From Cochleicola gelatinilyticus (GTDB taxonomy: Bacteria > Bacteroidota > Bacteroidia > Flavobacteriales > Flavobacteriaceae), in assembly GCF_001637325.1 (NCBI RefSeq), contig NZ_LRXL01000037.1, forward strand, positions 579,757 to 643,756: 64,000 nucleotides of DNA, in the 5' to 3' direction. Position 1 is the stretch's first letter. Each line of letters starts with the position of its first letter. This document shows positions 9,131-17,495 of this stretch, in pieces. The notes beneath the pieces were generated by a model. It was not told the origin of the DNA and ran no database searches. It was given only the letters and a program-made list of their open reading frames with translations. The translations under genes were made by a program, and so were the position numbers.

Positions 9131-9166
9131 AAAAAGCACCTGTTATTTTATAGCAGGTGCTTTTTT
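9131..9166 (+). terminator. intrinsic terminator after the CapB-like gene
   Basis: Stem AAAAAGCACCTG / CAGGTGCTTTTT (12 bp), 11-base loop, six T at the 3' side. Confidence 0.88.
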
Positions 9167-9236
9167 AATAAAACAATTTTTAAAACTCTAGTGTCTATTA
9201 AAGACATCGGTTTTATGTAACGCATACATAAGTTTT

Positions 9237-9315
9237 GCGTTAGGGATAGCAGTGAAAATCCTGCCTAAGCAGATTGAAACGTATAGCCCGACCTGAGGTG
9301 ACGAGGGGAACGCCC
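9237..9315 (+). ncRNA. structured repeat RNA element, copy 1 (Flavo-1-like)
   Basis: Begins GCGTTAGGGAT and ends GGGAACGCCC. The outer stem pairs GCGTT (9237-9241) with AACGC (9309-9313). Inside are an AGGGAT...ATCCT pairing, a small CTGC-CTAA-GCAG hairpin, the constant AGCCCGACC and an ACCT-G-AGGT hairpin. The same blocks occur on the other strand at 15752-15853. From memory this layout resembles the Flavo-1 RNA class of Flavobacteria; I could not run a covariance search. Function unknown. It lies between convergent genes. Confidence 0.6.
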
Positions 9316-9324
9316 AAAGTGGAT

Positions 9325-10443
9325 TTAGAGTGACTTTTTAAAGGTGCTTCTTTCTTTGTGTTGAATTGGAGAGTAATCTTTCCAGAGTAATTGCACGGCT
9401 GTATTTTCAATAAGTTCGGGGTTGGTTTCTACCGTATCGATGCCTTTTGAATTAAATAAATATTGCATCTCTTCGAAAATAATAGCGGTAACTCCTTTTC
9501 CTTGATATTCTGGATCGATGCCTATTAAATAAAAAGCGGCACGGTCATTTTTTCGTTGTGCTTTCCATAAATGATACCAGCCAAAGGGGAGAAGGCGTCC
9601 GTTAGCTTTTTTTAATGCTTTGGTAAACGAAGGCATGACAATAGAAAATGCGATAAGATTTCCTTTTTCGTCCTGTATACACGTAATATAATCTGGCTGA
9701 ATAAAGGTAAAATATTTCTCTTTGTAGTAGTCAATTTGATATTGTTGTACCGGCACAAATGTTTGTAGTGTATTATACGTCTTATTTAAAAGATCGAACA
9801 TCACATCTACGTAGGGAAGAATTTCCTTTTTGTTCTTAAATGTAATTACTGAAAGCTTGTAGCGTTGTTTTACTATTTTCGAAAACTTAGCTACTTTTTC
9901 TTTAATGGACGAAGGAATGCTTAGTTTATATTCTACCCAGGTTGCTTGTTTTTCGAAACCTAATTTCTCAAAATGTTCTGCATAATATGGATAGTGGTAC
10001 CAGGTAATCATGGTATTCATCTCATCGAATCCCTTGGTTAAAATCCCCGCTTTTTCCATGTTCGAAAACCCGACAGGACCTTCGGCATATTCTAAATTAT
10101 GAGCATTTCCAGCTTCATACACTTTTTCTAACAACGCTTTGGTTACTTCAATATCATCGATCATGTCTAACCAACCAAAACGAACTTTCTTTTTTCCTAT
10201 TTCGTTAATTTCTAGATGGTTAATTATTACCGCAATGCGCCCAACAATCTCATTTTCTTTATAGGCAAGAAAATAGGATGCTTCTGCATTTTTAAAAACT
10301 GGATTCTTTGTTTTGTCCAGTGTTTCCATTTCGTCTTTTATCAACGGTGGAACCCAGAACTCACAGTTTTTATACAGAGTAAATGGAAAGGTTACAAACT
10401 GTTTAAGTTCTTGTGTAGAGTGAATTTCTTTTATCGTAATCAT
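9325..10443 (-). CDS. GNAT-fold acyltransferase-like protein
   Basis: 372 aa soluble protein with two GNAT-like halves. The C-terminal half has the acyl-CoA-binding motif in GIDPEYQGKGVTAIIF (Q/RxxGxG form). The N-terminal half has FLAYKENEIVGRIAVIIN. It is the second gene of a two-gene minus-strand operon after an outer-membrane barrel protein (11-base gap) and faces the CapB-like gene. GNAT enzymes move acyl groups onto amines. Because sulfonolipids need an N-acyl step, a lipid N-acyltransferase role is possible, but this is only inference from position; no substrate can be read from the sequence. Confidence 0.75.
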   Translation of the reverse strand: MITIKEIHSTQELKQFVTFPFTLYKNCEFWVPPLIKDEMETLDKTKNPVFKNAEASYFLAYKENEIVGRIAVIINHLEINEIGKKKVRFGWLDMIDDIEVTKALLEKVYEAGNAHNLEYAEGPVGFSNMEKAGILTKGFDEMNTMITWYHYPYYAEHFEKLGFEKQATWVEYKLSIPSSIKEKVAKFSKIVKQRYKLSVITFKNKKEILPYVDVMFDLLNKTYNTLQTFVPVQQYQIDYYKEKYFTFIQPDYITCIQDEKGNLIAFSIVMPSFTKALKKANGRLLPFGWYHLWKAQRKNDRAAFYLIGIDPEYQGKGVTAIIFEEMQYLFNSKGIDTVETNPELIENTAVQLLWKDYSPIQHKERSTFKKSL

Positions 10444-10454
10444 AGAGTCATAAG

Positions 10455-11459
10455 CTAAAGTCTTCCGTCGCCATTATCGTCCTCATCTTCAAAACCATCT
10501 TTGCGTTTGTTATTCTTTTTCTCTTTTTTGTTTTTTTCTTTTCTTCTCTTGTCACGACCCGACTTTCCTTTTTCTTCAATAAACTCGTCTTTCGAATGCA
10601 TATCGAAACGGTATGCTGCACCCACTCGTACATACAGCCTAGAGGGAGTGTCTTTAAAGTTTACCATTCCAGAAAGGTCAACATGCAGATCTTTATTAAT
10701 TAAAACAGCTGCTCCACCTCGTAACAATTGGTCGGCGTAAAAATCGCTTTTTAATCCTTGATTTTCAAGAAAAACTGAAAAATAATCTGTGACCGAATGC
10801 GTAAGGGTAACAATATATCCATAGGTTGGGAAGTCTGTAGTGACGCGGTCTACAATGATATTTGTAACAAATACCCAACCGCCAATCCAATTATTTTGTG
10901 TGGATAAAACAAATTTAGGACTAATAGTTTGTTCAAATTCTGGCGAAAACGGATTGTCTTCGAAGTCGAAGTTAACTCCAGCGTATAGGGAAATAGCAGG
11001 TATGAGATCTGCCCATTGAAATCTATTATTTGCTTTCCAACTATATAAATTAGGACCTTCAAGTTGTCTTTTGCGATACGGATCGTAAAAAAGATATTTT
11101 GCTCCGAGTGTATTGCTTCGGAAGTTTGCAAATTTATCTTCACTAACGACTGAAGAATTTGCAAAATTTACCGTATTCGATTGAAATTCTCCAATTAAAC
11201 TAATTTCAAGCTCTTCTTTTAATAATCCATAGCGTAAACTATAATCCCAACTAAAGGCATCTGTTTCAGTATTAAATAAGCGATGTTCTTCTTTGCCCAA
11301 CGAAAAACCAGTTTCTAGTTGTAGTACATTTGTACCCACCGAAAATGCACCTTGAGAAACTCCAGGGCGATTGGTGTTAATCATATCTGTATACTGAGCG
11401 GATACTTGTAAGAGTGGGGTAAAAACAAGAATAAGAAATAGAAGGATGGGGTGGTGCAT
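10455..11459 (-). CDS. outer-membrane beta-barrel transporter-like protein
   Basis: 334 aa, started at 11459 because that ATG opens the signal peptide (MHHPILLFLILVFTPLLQVSAQ). An N-terminal NTNRPGVSQGAF motif and alternating aromatic strands match the phenol_MetA_deg/transporter barrel family. The barrel ends at about residue 285 (VRVGAAYRFDMHS). An unusual charged tail follows: a Lys/Arg-rich stretch of about 30 residues, then Asp/Glu-rich residues to the C-terminus. First gene of the operon with the GNAT protein. Cargo unknown. The tail might contact peptidoglycan or lipopolysaccharide, but that is a guess. Confidence 0.78.
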   Translation of the reverse strand: MHHPILLFLILVFTPLLQVSAQYTDMINTNRPGVSQGAFSVGTNVLQLETGFSLGKEEHRLFNTETDAFSWDYSLRYGLLKEELEISLIGEFQSNTVNFANSSVVSEDKFANFRSNTLGAKYLFYDPYRKRQLEGPNLYSWKANNRFQWADLIPAISLYAGVNFDFEDNPFSPEFEQTISPKFVLSTQNNWIGGWVFVTNIIVDRVTTDFPTYGYIVTLTHSVTDYFSVFLENQGLKSDFYADQLLRGGAAVLINKDLHVDLSGMVNFKDTPSRLYVRVGAAYRFDMHSKDEFIEEKGKSGRDKRRKEKNKKEKKNNKRKDGFEDEDDNGDGRL

Positions 11460-11565
11460 ACAGTTCGTTGTTTCTTTCAAAGATATAAGTTTTATCATTT
11501 ATTTAATAGTTGATTTTCTTCTTTTTCTACAGCAATCCGTATTTTTGAAAAAAGTATAATTTATT

Positions 11566-11829
11566 ATGATGACTTTTCTAAAAACGATTTTAGTCATACT
11601 TCTCGTATATTTTGGACTAAAGTTTTTAATACGTTTGTTGACGCCTTACATTATGCGATATGTCGCAAAAAAAGCAGGACAAAAATTCGAACAAGCTTTT
11701 GGGCAAAATCCAATGCGTTCAGAACCACAAAAAGAAGGAAAAGTAACTATCGATAAAAAACCTCCTTCTACACGACGAACTAAAGAAACAGTTGGAGAGT
11801 ATGTTGATTTTGAAGAGATAAAAGAGTAA
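11566..11829 (+). CDS. DUF4834 family membrane protein
   Basis: 87 aa with one N-terminal transmembrane helix (about residues 4-25, LKTILVILLVYFGLKFLIRLL), a basic stretch (YVAKKAGQKF), then a soluble tail ending in VGEYVDFEEIKE. This C-terminal (V/I)GEYVDFEEI signature is typical of the small flavobacterial DUF4834 family. No function is known. Two adjacent in-frame ATGs (11566 and 11569) are both possible starts. Upstream of yfhO, separated by 123 bases with a hairpin. Confidence 0.85.
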   Translation: MMTFLKTILVILLVYFGLKFLIRLLTPYIMRYVAKKAGQKFEQAFGQNPMRSEPQKEGKVTIDKKPPSTRRTKETVGEYVDFEEIKE

Positions 11830-11868
11830 ATCTCCAATTATATTTCTAACCTATTTATTTGTTTATTA

Positions 11869-11888
11869 ATTGTGTAGAAATACACAAT
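11869..11888. repeat. inverted repeat with GAAA loop upstream of yfhO
   Basis: ATTGTGTA-GAAA-TACACAAT: a perfect 8-bp stem closed by a GNRA tetraloop. There is no T-run, so it is not a normal terminator. It lies 64 bases before the yfhO-like start. It could be an operator palindrome or an mRNA hairpin. Confidence 0.45.
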
Positions 11889-11952
11889 CAATACACGGTT
11901 AATTCTACCATATTTTTTATACTTTTCACGCTACATTTTTCACTTCTTTTCT

Positions 11953-14427
11953 ATGCGTTATTCCATTAAAAGTTTTATACCTCATTTCGTAGTTGTAGTC
12001 CTCTTCGTAATTATTGCACTGGCATATTTTAGTCCAGTATTACAAGGAAAGAAGATCTTTCAAAGCGACATTGTTCAATATACTGGGATGGCCAAACAGC
12101 AAATTGACCATCGTGAAGAAACTGGTGAAGAGTTATATTGGACCGATGCTGCTTTCGGAGGAATGCCAACCTATCAATTAGGAGCAAAATACCCGCATAA
12201 TTATATAAAAAAGCTAGATCTTACCCTACGTTTTCTTCCGAGGCCCGCAGATTATCTCTTTCTATATTTTATAGGAATGTATATTTTATTTCTAGTTCTT
12301 AAAGTTGATTACAAACTCGCATTTTTAGGGGCGTTAGCTTTCGGTTTTTCTACATATCTCATTATTATTTTAGGCGTAGGGCATAATGCCAAAGCCCATG
12401 CCATTGCTTACATGCCTCTTGTTCTAAGCGGAATTATTTTAACCTTTCGAGGAAAGTATGTGTACGGATTTTTATTAACTACAGTCGCTATGGCGCTAGA
12501 GTTAGTAACCAACCACTTTCAAATGACGTATTATTTGTTGTTGTTAGTGGTGTGCGTAGGGGTTGCTTATTTAATTGATGCTTATCGTAAGAAGCGATTG
12601 AAGCACTTCGGAATTTCTATAGCAATAATGGCTTTAGGTGTTTTAATTGCTGTTGGCTTAAATGCAACCAACATTCTGGCAACAAAAGAATATGCAGATA
12701 GCTCCACTCGTGGAAAAACAGACTTAACCATACATCCAGATGGCACGCCTAAAGAAGTTTCAGAAGGATTGGATTATGAGTACATTACAGAATACAGCTA
12801 CGGAAAATGGGAAAGCTTAAATCTATTTATTCCTAGTTTTATGGGAGGAGGTTCTGGAGATCCACTTCCCGATGATTCTCAAGCACAAGAGTTTTTATAT
12901 AAAATGGGCGTTTCTCCTCAACAGGCGAATCAAATACTCAATCAGGTGCCCGTGTATTGGGGTGACCAAACAATTGTGGCTGCGCCAGCCTATGTGGGAG
13001 CGGTAACACTATTTCTGGCCGTGCTTGCTTTATTTTTAATTCGAGGTCGAATAAAGTGGTGGTTAGTTTCTGCGTTTGTGCTAAGCCTTTTACTTTCTTG
13101 GGGAGATAATTTTTCTGGGTTAACGCGATTTTTCGTTGAGTACGTACCACTGTATAATAAATTTAGGGCGGTGTCCTCAATACAAGTTATTATTGAATTG
13201 GTTTTACCAATACTTGCGGTGGTTGGGTTGCATCACTATTTTACCTTTACTTCAGTAACTCAATCTTCCGAAGAGCTTTCTAACCGTGAAGAACGACGCA
13301 AGAAAGCATTATTATACGCAACAGCAATTGTGGGAGGAGCCACGGTTCTTTTGATCGTATTGAAATCTGTGTTTCTTGATTTTGCAAGTCCATATGATAA
13401 ATACTTTATTGAAGACCTCGGAATGGGATTTGTAGAAGCTATTAGAGAAGATAGAATGACATTATTAACAAACGATGCCATACGTTCTCTAATTTTTGTG
13501 TTGCTCACAGCTGCTGCACTTTGGCTAAATTTTAAATCTAAATTGAAAGAATTTGCTACAATTATCGTAATCGCAGGATTAATTGTATTCGATTTGGTAG
13601 GCGTGGATAGACGGTATGTAAATAACGATGATTTTGTACAGTCACGAGTCATGGACCAACCGTTTCAGAAAAGCTCTGCAGACGAAATGATTTTACAAGA
13701 TGACGGGCACTACAGGGTGTACGATGCCACTGCGCAGGCTTTTAATAGTGGACGTGCAAGTTTTTATCATAATGCTCTGGGAGGATATCACGCCGCCAAA
13801 CCTGGAAGAATGCAGGATTTAAATGAGTTTTACATTAGCAAGGGAAATATCGGAATGTTAAACATGCTTAACGTAAAGTATATTATCACACAAGGAGAAA
13901 ACGGAGCTGCGTATGCTCAAAGAAACCCCTATGTAAATGGGCCTGTTTGGTTTGTAGATAATGTAATATTTACCGAAAACGCCAATCAAGAAATTCGGGA
14001 ACTAGACAGTTTAGATACCAAAAGGACAGTGGTGGTCGATTCAAAATTTAAAAATCTCATTCCTACAAAACAAATTAAAAGAGATAGCGCTGCAACCATA
14101 GAGTTGGTGCATCACGAACCAGAATACCTCGTTTATGAAGCATCTACAACTTCGCCGCAACTTGCTGTATTTTCTGAAGTGTATTATCCAAATGGGTGGA
14201 ACGCATACATCGATGGTACATTAGCAGAATATATTCGTGTAAATTATGCGCTTCGTGGAATGGCTGTTCCTGCAGGAAATCACAAAATCGAATTTAAATT
14301 TGAACCAACCGTCGTACAAACGGGAAGTATGATTTCACTAACAAGCAGTATTGTTTTTCTTTTACTGTTACTTGGCGGACTCTATTACAATTTTAAAGTA
14401 AAGAAGTCTTCTAGAGATACGAAATAA
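11953..14427 (+). CDS. YfhO-family polytopic membrane protein
   Basis: 824 aa integral membrane protein with many predicted helices in the first 530 residues (first at about 10-28, VVVVLFVIIALAYFSPVL), an extracytoplasmic domain of about 230 residues (HYRVYDAT...YYPNGWNAYIDG) and a final helix near residue 795. YfhO proteins are GT-C-like and are linked in Firmicutes to glycosylation of envelope polymers; the flavobacterial role is not defined. The stop overlaps the next start by one base (TAATG), so it is translationally coupled to the glycosyltransferase. This supports a role in surface polysaccharide or glycoprotein assembly. Confidence 0.88.
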   Translation: MRYSIKSFIPHFVVVVLFVIIALAYFSPVLQGKKIFQSDIVQYTGMAKQQIDHREETGEELYWTDAAFGGMPTYQLGAKYPHNYIKKLDLTLRFLPRPADYLFLYFIGMYILFLVLKVDYKLAFLGALAFGFSTYLIIILGVGHNAKAHAIAYMPLVLSGIILTFRGKYVYGFLLTTVAMALELVTNHFQMTYYLLLLVVCVGVAYLIDAYRKKRLKHFGISIAIMALGVLIAVGLNATNILATKEYADSSTRGKTDLTIHPDGTPKEVSEGLDYEYITEYSYGKWESLNLFIPSFMGGGSGDPLPDDSQAQEFLYKMGVSPQQANQILNQVPVYWGDQTIVAAPAYVGAVTLFLAVLALFLIRGRIKWWLVSAFVLSLLLSWGDNFSGLTRFFVEYVPLYNKFRAVSSIQVIIELVLPILAVVGLHHYFTFTSVTQSSEELSNREERRKKALLYATAIVGGATVLLIVLKSVFLDFASPYDKYFIEDLGMGFVEAIREDRMTLLTNDAIRSLIFVLLTAAALWLNFKSKLKEFATIIVIAGLIVFDLVGVDRRYVNNDDFVQSRVMDQPFQKSSADEMILQDDGHYRVYDATAQAFNSGRASFYHNALGGYHAAKPGRMQDLNEFYISKGNIGMLNMLNVKYIITQGENGAAYAQRNPYVNGPVWFVDNVIFTENANQEIRELDSLDTKRTVVVDSKFKNLIPTKQIKRDSAATIELVHHEPEYLVYEASTTSPQLAVFSEVYYPNGWNAYIDGTLAEYIRVNYALRGMAVPAGNHKIEFKFEPTVVQTGSMISLTSSIVFLLLLLGGLYYNFKVKKSSRDTK

Positions 14428-15713
14428 TGGTAAAACGAGCACTGATTATTACCTATTATTGGCCTCCGGCCGGTGGACCGGGCGTGCAGAGATGGTTAAA
14501 GTTTGTAAAGTATTTTAAGGAATTCGACATTGAGCCTGTGGTGTACATTCCAGAAAACCCGCATTACCCCATCGTAGACGAGAGTTTTGTTTCTGAAATT
14601 CCCTTAGACATTAAAATTTTAAAACATCCTATAAAAGAACCCTATCGTTTTGCTGGGATGCTTTCAAAAAAGAAAACCAACACCATTAGTAAAGGTATAA
14701 TAAATAAAAAAGAGCAATCTTTTATAGAAAAAGCGATGTTGTATGTGCGAGGAAACTTTTTTATCCCCGATGCACGCATTGGTTGGGTAAAACCTTCAGT
14801 AGCTTTTCTTAAAAAAGAACTTGTTAATAATCTGGTAGATTGTATTATTACCACGGGACCACCACACAGTCTTCACCTTATCGGGATGCAGCTTCAAAAA
14901 CAATTAAACCTTCCTTGGATAGCAGATTTTCGGGATCCTTGGACCACCATACACTATCATAAAGAATTAAAACTAAGTAAAGCTGCCGCCCAGAAGCATA
15001 AACAAATGGAAACCGAGGTGCTTCAAAAAGCAGATCAGATTGTAGTGACAAGCCCGACCACAAAGAAAGAATTTAAACAGCTCACCAACACACCAATAGA
15101 GGTTATTACAAATGGCTATGAAGTTTCAGAAGACATTTACCCCATACCAGACACTTCATTTTCAATAGCACATATAGGTTCGTTACTAAGTGAGCGAAAT
15201 CCTAAGATTCTTTGGAAGGTACTTTCAGAAATAGCTTCAGAAAATAAAGAATTTGCAACCGATCTAGAATTAAAATTAGTGGGAGCAGTAAGTGAAACCA
15301 TCATATCGAGTATTGAAGACGCAGGACTAAAAACGGCGTTAAAAACAATTGGATATGTTACTCACGCCGAAGCATTAAAAATGCAGCATAATGCGCAATT
15401 ATTACTCGTTGTGGAGATGGATCGACCAGAGACCCGTGCGATTATCCCTGGGAAACTTTTCGAATATCTTGCAGCGCAACGTCCTATAATTGCTTTAGGT
15501 CCCAAAGGAAGTGACATTCAAGAAATTTTACAACAAACGCATAGTGGTCAATTCTTCACATATCAAGATGAAGAGGCTTTAAAAGAGCTTCTATTAACAC
15601 ATTATAAGGCTTTTAAAGATGGGACACTTTCGATACAAACCAATGCAATAGAAAATTATAGCAGGAGGGAGCTCACAAGAAAGATGGCAGCATTAATTCG
15701 AAGCGCATGTTAA
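14427..15713 (+). CDS. glycosyltransferase, GT4-like (GT-B fold)
   Basis: 428 aa. The N-terminus carries YYWPPAGGPGVQRWLKF, the glycine-rich acceptor-side loop of GT-B enzymes. The C-terminal domain has NGYE, HIGSLLSERNPKILW and the nucleotide-sugar region IPGKLFEYLAAQRPIIALG, where the conserved glutamate of the E-x7-E region sits. It would transfer a sugar from an NDP donor to an envelope acceptor at the cytoplasmic face. Overlaps the yfhO-like gene by one base. Donor and acceptor unknown. Confidence 0.88.
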   Translation: MVKRALIITYYWPPAGGPGVQRWLKFVKYFKEFDIEPVVYIPENPHYPIVDESFVSEIPLDIKILKHPIKEPYRFAGMLSKKKTNTISKGIINKKEQSFIEKAMLYVRGNFFIPDARIGWVKPSVAFLKKELVNNLVDCIITTGPPHSLHLIGMQLQKQLNLPWIADFRDPWTTIHYHKELKLSKAAAQKHKQMETEVLQKADQIVVTSPTTKKEFKQLTNTPIEVITNGYEVSEDIYPIPDTSFSIAHIGSLLSERNPKILWKVLSEIASENKEFATDLELKLVGAVSETIISSIEDAGLKTALKTIGYVTHAEALKMQHNAQLLLVVEMDRPETRAIIPGKLFEYLAAQRPIIALGPKGSDIQEILQQTHSGQFFTYQDEEALKELLLTHYKAFKDGTLSIQTNAIENYSRRELTRKMAALIRSAC

Positions 15714-15751
15714 TTTAGTTTTTTTGCAAATATTATATTAGTTTTATTCAT

Positions 15752-15853
15752 GGACGTTCCCGCTAAGGCGGTCGGGCTTTCGCTACTCGCTTTTTCGTTG
15801 CTTTGGGGCAACTCAAAGAGCTTACACAAGCCGCTCAATCCCTAACGCGGGTT
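15752..15853 (-). ncRNA. structured repeat RNA element, copy 2 (Flavo-1-like)
   Basis: Read on the minus strand it begins CCCGCGTTAGGGATTGAG and ends GCGGGAACGTCC. The outer stem pairs GCGTT with AACGT. Internal hairpins are GCTT-GTGT-AAGC and CCGC-CTTA-GCGG; the constant AGCCCGACC lies between them. The constant blocks match copy 1 at 9237, while the variable hairpins differ in sequence but not in position. It fills the gap between the glycosyltransferase and pyrR, antisense to both. Confidence 0.6.
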
Positions 15854-15926
15854 TTTAGTGAGTTTAAAATTTTATTCGTAAAAATTGTCTTACTTTTGTT
15901 GGCTGAATACTATTCAGAACTTTCCT

Positions 15927-16466
15927 ATGAGTCAAAAAGTGTTATTAAACGAAACCGAGGTCCATATTGCACTTCATCGTTTAGCTTGTCAGTTAATTGA
16001 AAAGCACGACACGTTTAGTGATACCGTACTCGTTGGCATACAACCAAGAGGGATATTTCTTGCCAACCGACTTAAAACACTTTTACAAACCGATTATAAG
16101 ATTAAAGATGTGTCTTTAGGGCATTTAGATATTACCTTTTATCGGGATGATTTTCGAAGAAGTACAAAACCACTAGAAGCGAATAAAACCAACATTAATT
16201 TTATAGTAGAAGATAAAAAGGTTGTTTTTATTGATGATGTCCTCTATACTGGACGTAGTATTCGTTCGGCATTAACCGCTATACAATCCTTTGGGAGACC
16301 TTCAGAAATAGAACTTCTTACATTAATCGACCGACGCTTTAGTCGTCACCTTCCTATTCAGCCCGATTATCGTGGCAGACAGGTAGATGCGATTAATAAT
16401 GAAAAAGTAAAAGTATGCTGGAAAGAAAACGATGGGGAAGATGCTGTATATCTGGTAAATAGTTAA
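15927..16466 (+). CDS. pyrR: PyrR, pyrimidine regulator / uracil phosphoribosyltransferase
   Basis: 179 aa from ATG 15927, which gives the family N-terminus (MSQKVLLNETEVHIALHRLA). The PRPP-binding loop is VVFIDDVLYTGRSIRSA, and VGIQPRGIFLA and LIDRRFSRHLPIQPDYRG are also conserved PyrR elements. PyrR has uracil phosphoribosyltransferase activity and in Gram-positives binds pyr mRNA to attenuate transcription. Here it precedes pyrB, and the spacer between them has strong inverted repeats, so a link to regulation is plausible but unproven in this phylum. Confidence 0.92.
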   Translation: MSQKVLLNETEVHIALHRLACQLIEKHDTFSDTVLVGIQPRGIFLANRLKTLLQTDYKIKDVSLGHLDITFYRDDFRRSTKPLEANKTNINFIVEDKKVVFIDDVLYTGRSIRSALTAIQSFGRPSEIELLTLIDRRFSRHLPIQPDYRGRQVDAINNEKVKVCWKENDGEDAVYLVNS

Positions 16467-16483
16467 GGCTATTTACGCAACAA

Positions 16484-16534
16484 GCTTTAAGCTATATGCA
16501 ATAGGCAGCTTAAAGCAACATGCCTTAAGCCTAT
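16484..16534. repeat. overlapping inverted repeats between pyrR and pyrB
   Basis: GCTTTAAGCT (16484-16493) pairs with AGCTTAAAGC (16507-16516). A competing pair is ATAGGC (16501-16506) with GCCTAT (16529-16534). The second stem uses the loop of the first, so the two overlap as a pseudoknot or as alternatives. The transcript would carry them just ahead of the pyrB start at 16557. Confidence 0.55.
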
Positions 16535-16556
16535 AGCGTTTTTGAATAAAAAACTA

Positions 16557-17495
16557 ATGAAAGAACTAAGTGTAAATCACTTATTGGGAATTAAATACGT
16601 TACCGAGGATGACATTCAGCTCATCTTCGAAACTGCCGATCATTTTAAAGAAGTAATAAATCGTCCCATTAAGAAAGTGCCTTCGCTTCGTGACATTACA
16701 ATCGCCAATCTATTTTTTGAAAATAGTACACGAACACGACTTTCGTTTGAGTTGGCAGAAAAACGACTTTCTGCAGATGTTATTAATTTTTCTGCAGCCT
16801 CTTCGTCAGTAAAAAAAGGAGAAACCCTCATCGATACCGTAAACAATATTCTGTCTATGAAAGTGGACATGGTTGTAATGAGACACCCCAATCCAGGGGC
16901 AGGTGTTTTTCTATCCAAACACGTAAATGCTAGTATTGTAAATGCTGGTGATGGAGCGCATGAACATCCGACCCAAGCATTACTGGATGCTTATTCAATT
17001 CGTGAAAAATTAGGAGATGTTGCCGGAAAAAAAGTCGTAATTGTGGGAGATATTCTTCATTCTCGTGTAGCATTATCGAATATATTTGCTCTTCAAAAAC
17101 TTGGAGCTTCGGTTAAAGTGTGTGGTCCTAAGACACTTATTCCGAAATATATAGAAAGTTTAAATGTTAGTTTCGAACCAAATTTAAGAAAAGCTCTAGA
17201 ATGGTGTGATGTTGCTAACATGCTCCGAGTACAAAATGAACGAATGGACATTAGTTTTTTCCCTTCAACAAGAGAATATACTCAGCAATTTGGAGTGAAT
17301 AAAAAATTATTAGATTCACTTAATAAAGAAATTGTATTAATGCACCCAGGACCTATTAACCGAGGTGTTGAAATTACCAGTGATGTTGCAGACAGCAAAC
17401 AAGCCATTATATTAGACCAAGTACAAAATGGAGTTGCTGTGCGCATGGCCGTGCTCTATTTATTAGCTTCAAAAATACAACACAATGAAGATTGA
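16557..17495 (+). CDS. pyrB: aspartate carbamoyltransferase catalytic subunit
   Basis: 312 aa enzyme joining carbamoyl phosphate and aspartate to carbamoyl aspartate, the first committed pyrimidine step. The carbamoyl-phosphate loop is FFENSTRTRLSFE (STRTR). Also visible are MRHPNPGA, DGAHEHPTQALLDAYSI and MHPGPINRG. The ATG at 16557 is preferred over an in-frame TTG at 16542, since homologs begin near KELSVNHLLGIKY. No pyrI regulatory subunit is adjacent. Overlaps the next gene by 11 bases, so they are likely co-transcribed with pyrR. Confidence 0.95.
   Translation: MKELSVNHLLGIKYVTEDDIQLIFETADHFKEVINRPIKKVPSLRDITIANLFFENSTRTRLSFELAEKRLSADVINFSAASSSVKKGETLIDTVNNILSMKVDMVVMRHPNPGAGVFLSKHVNASIVNAGDGAHEHPTQALLDAYSIREKLGDVAGKKVVIVGDILHSRVALSNIFALQKLGASVKVCGPKTLIPKYIESLNVSFEPNLRKALEWCDVANMLRVQNERMDISFFPSTREYTQQFGVNKKLLDSLNKEIVLMHPGPINRGVEITSDVADSKQAIILDQVQNGVAVRMAVLYLLASKIQHNED

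Noticed and set aside
10501..10740. Hydrophobic open frame opposite the beta-barrel gene
   Set aside because: It is the antisense of the Lys/Arg-rich tail, which reads as Phe/Leu/Ser on the other strand.
15803..16000. Open frame across the spacer before pyrR
   Set aside because: It runs through the structured repeat element and into pyrR in another frame, with no family resemblance; the PyrR frame from 15927 is the real gene.
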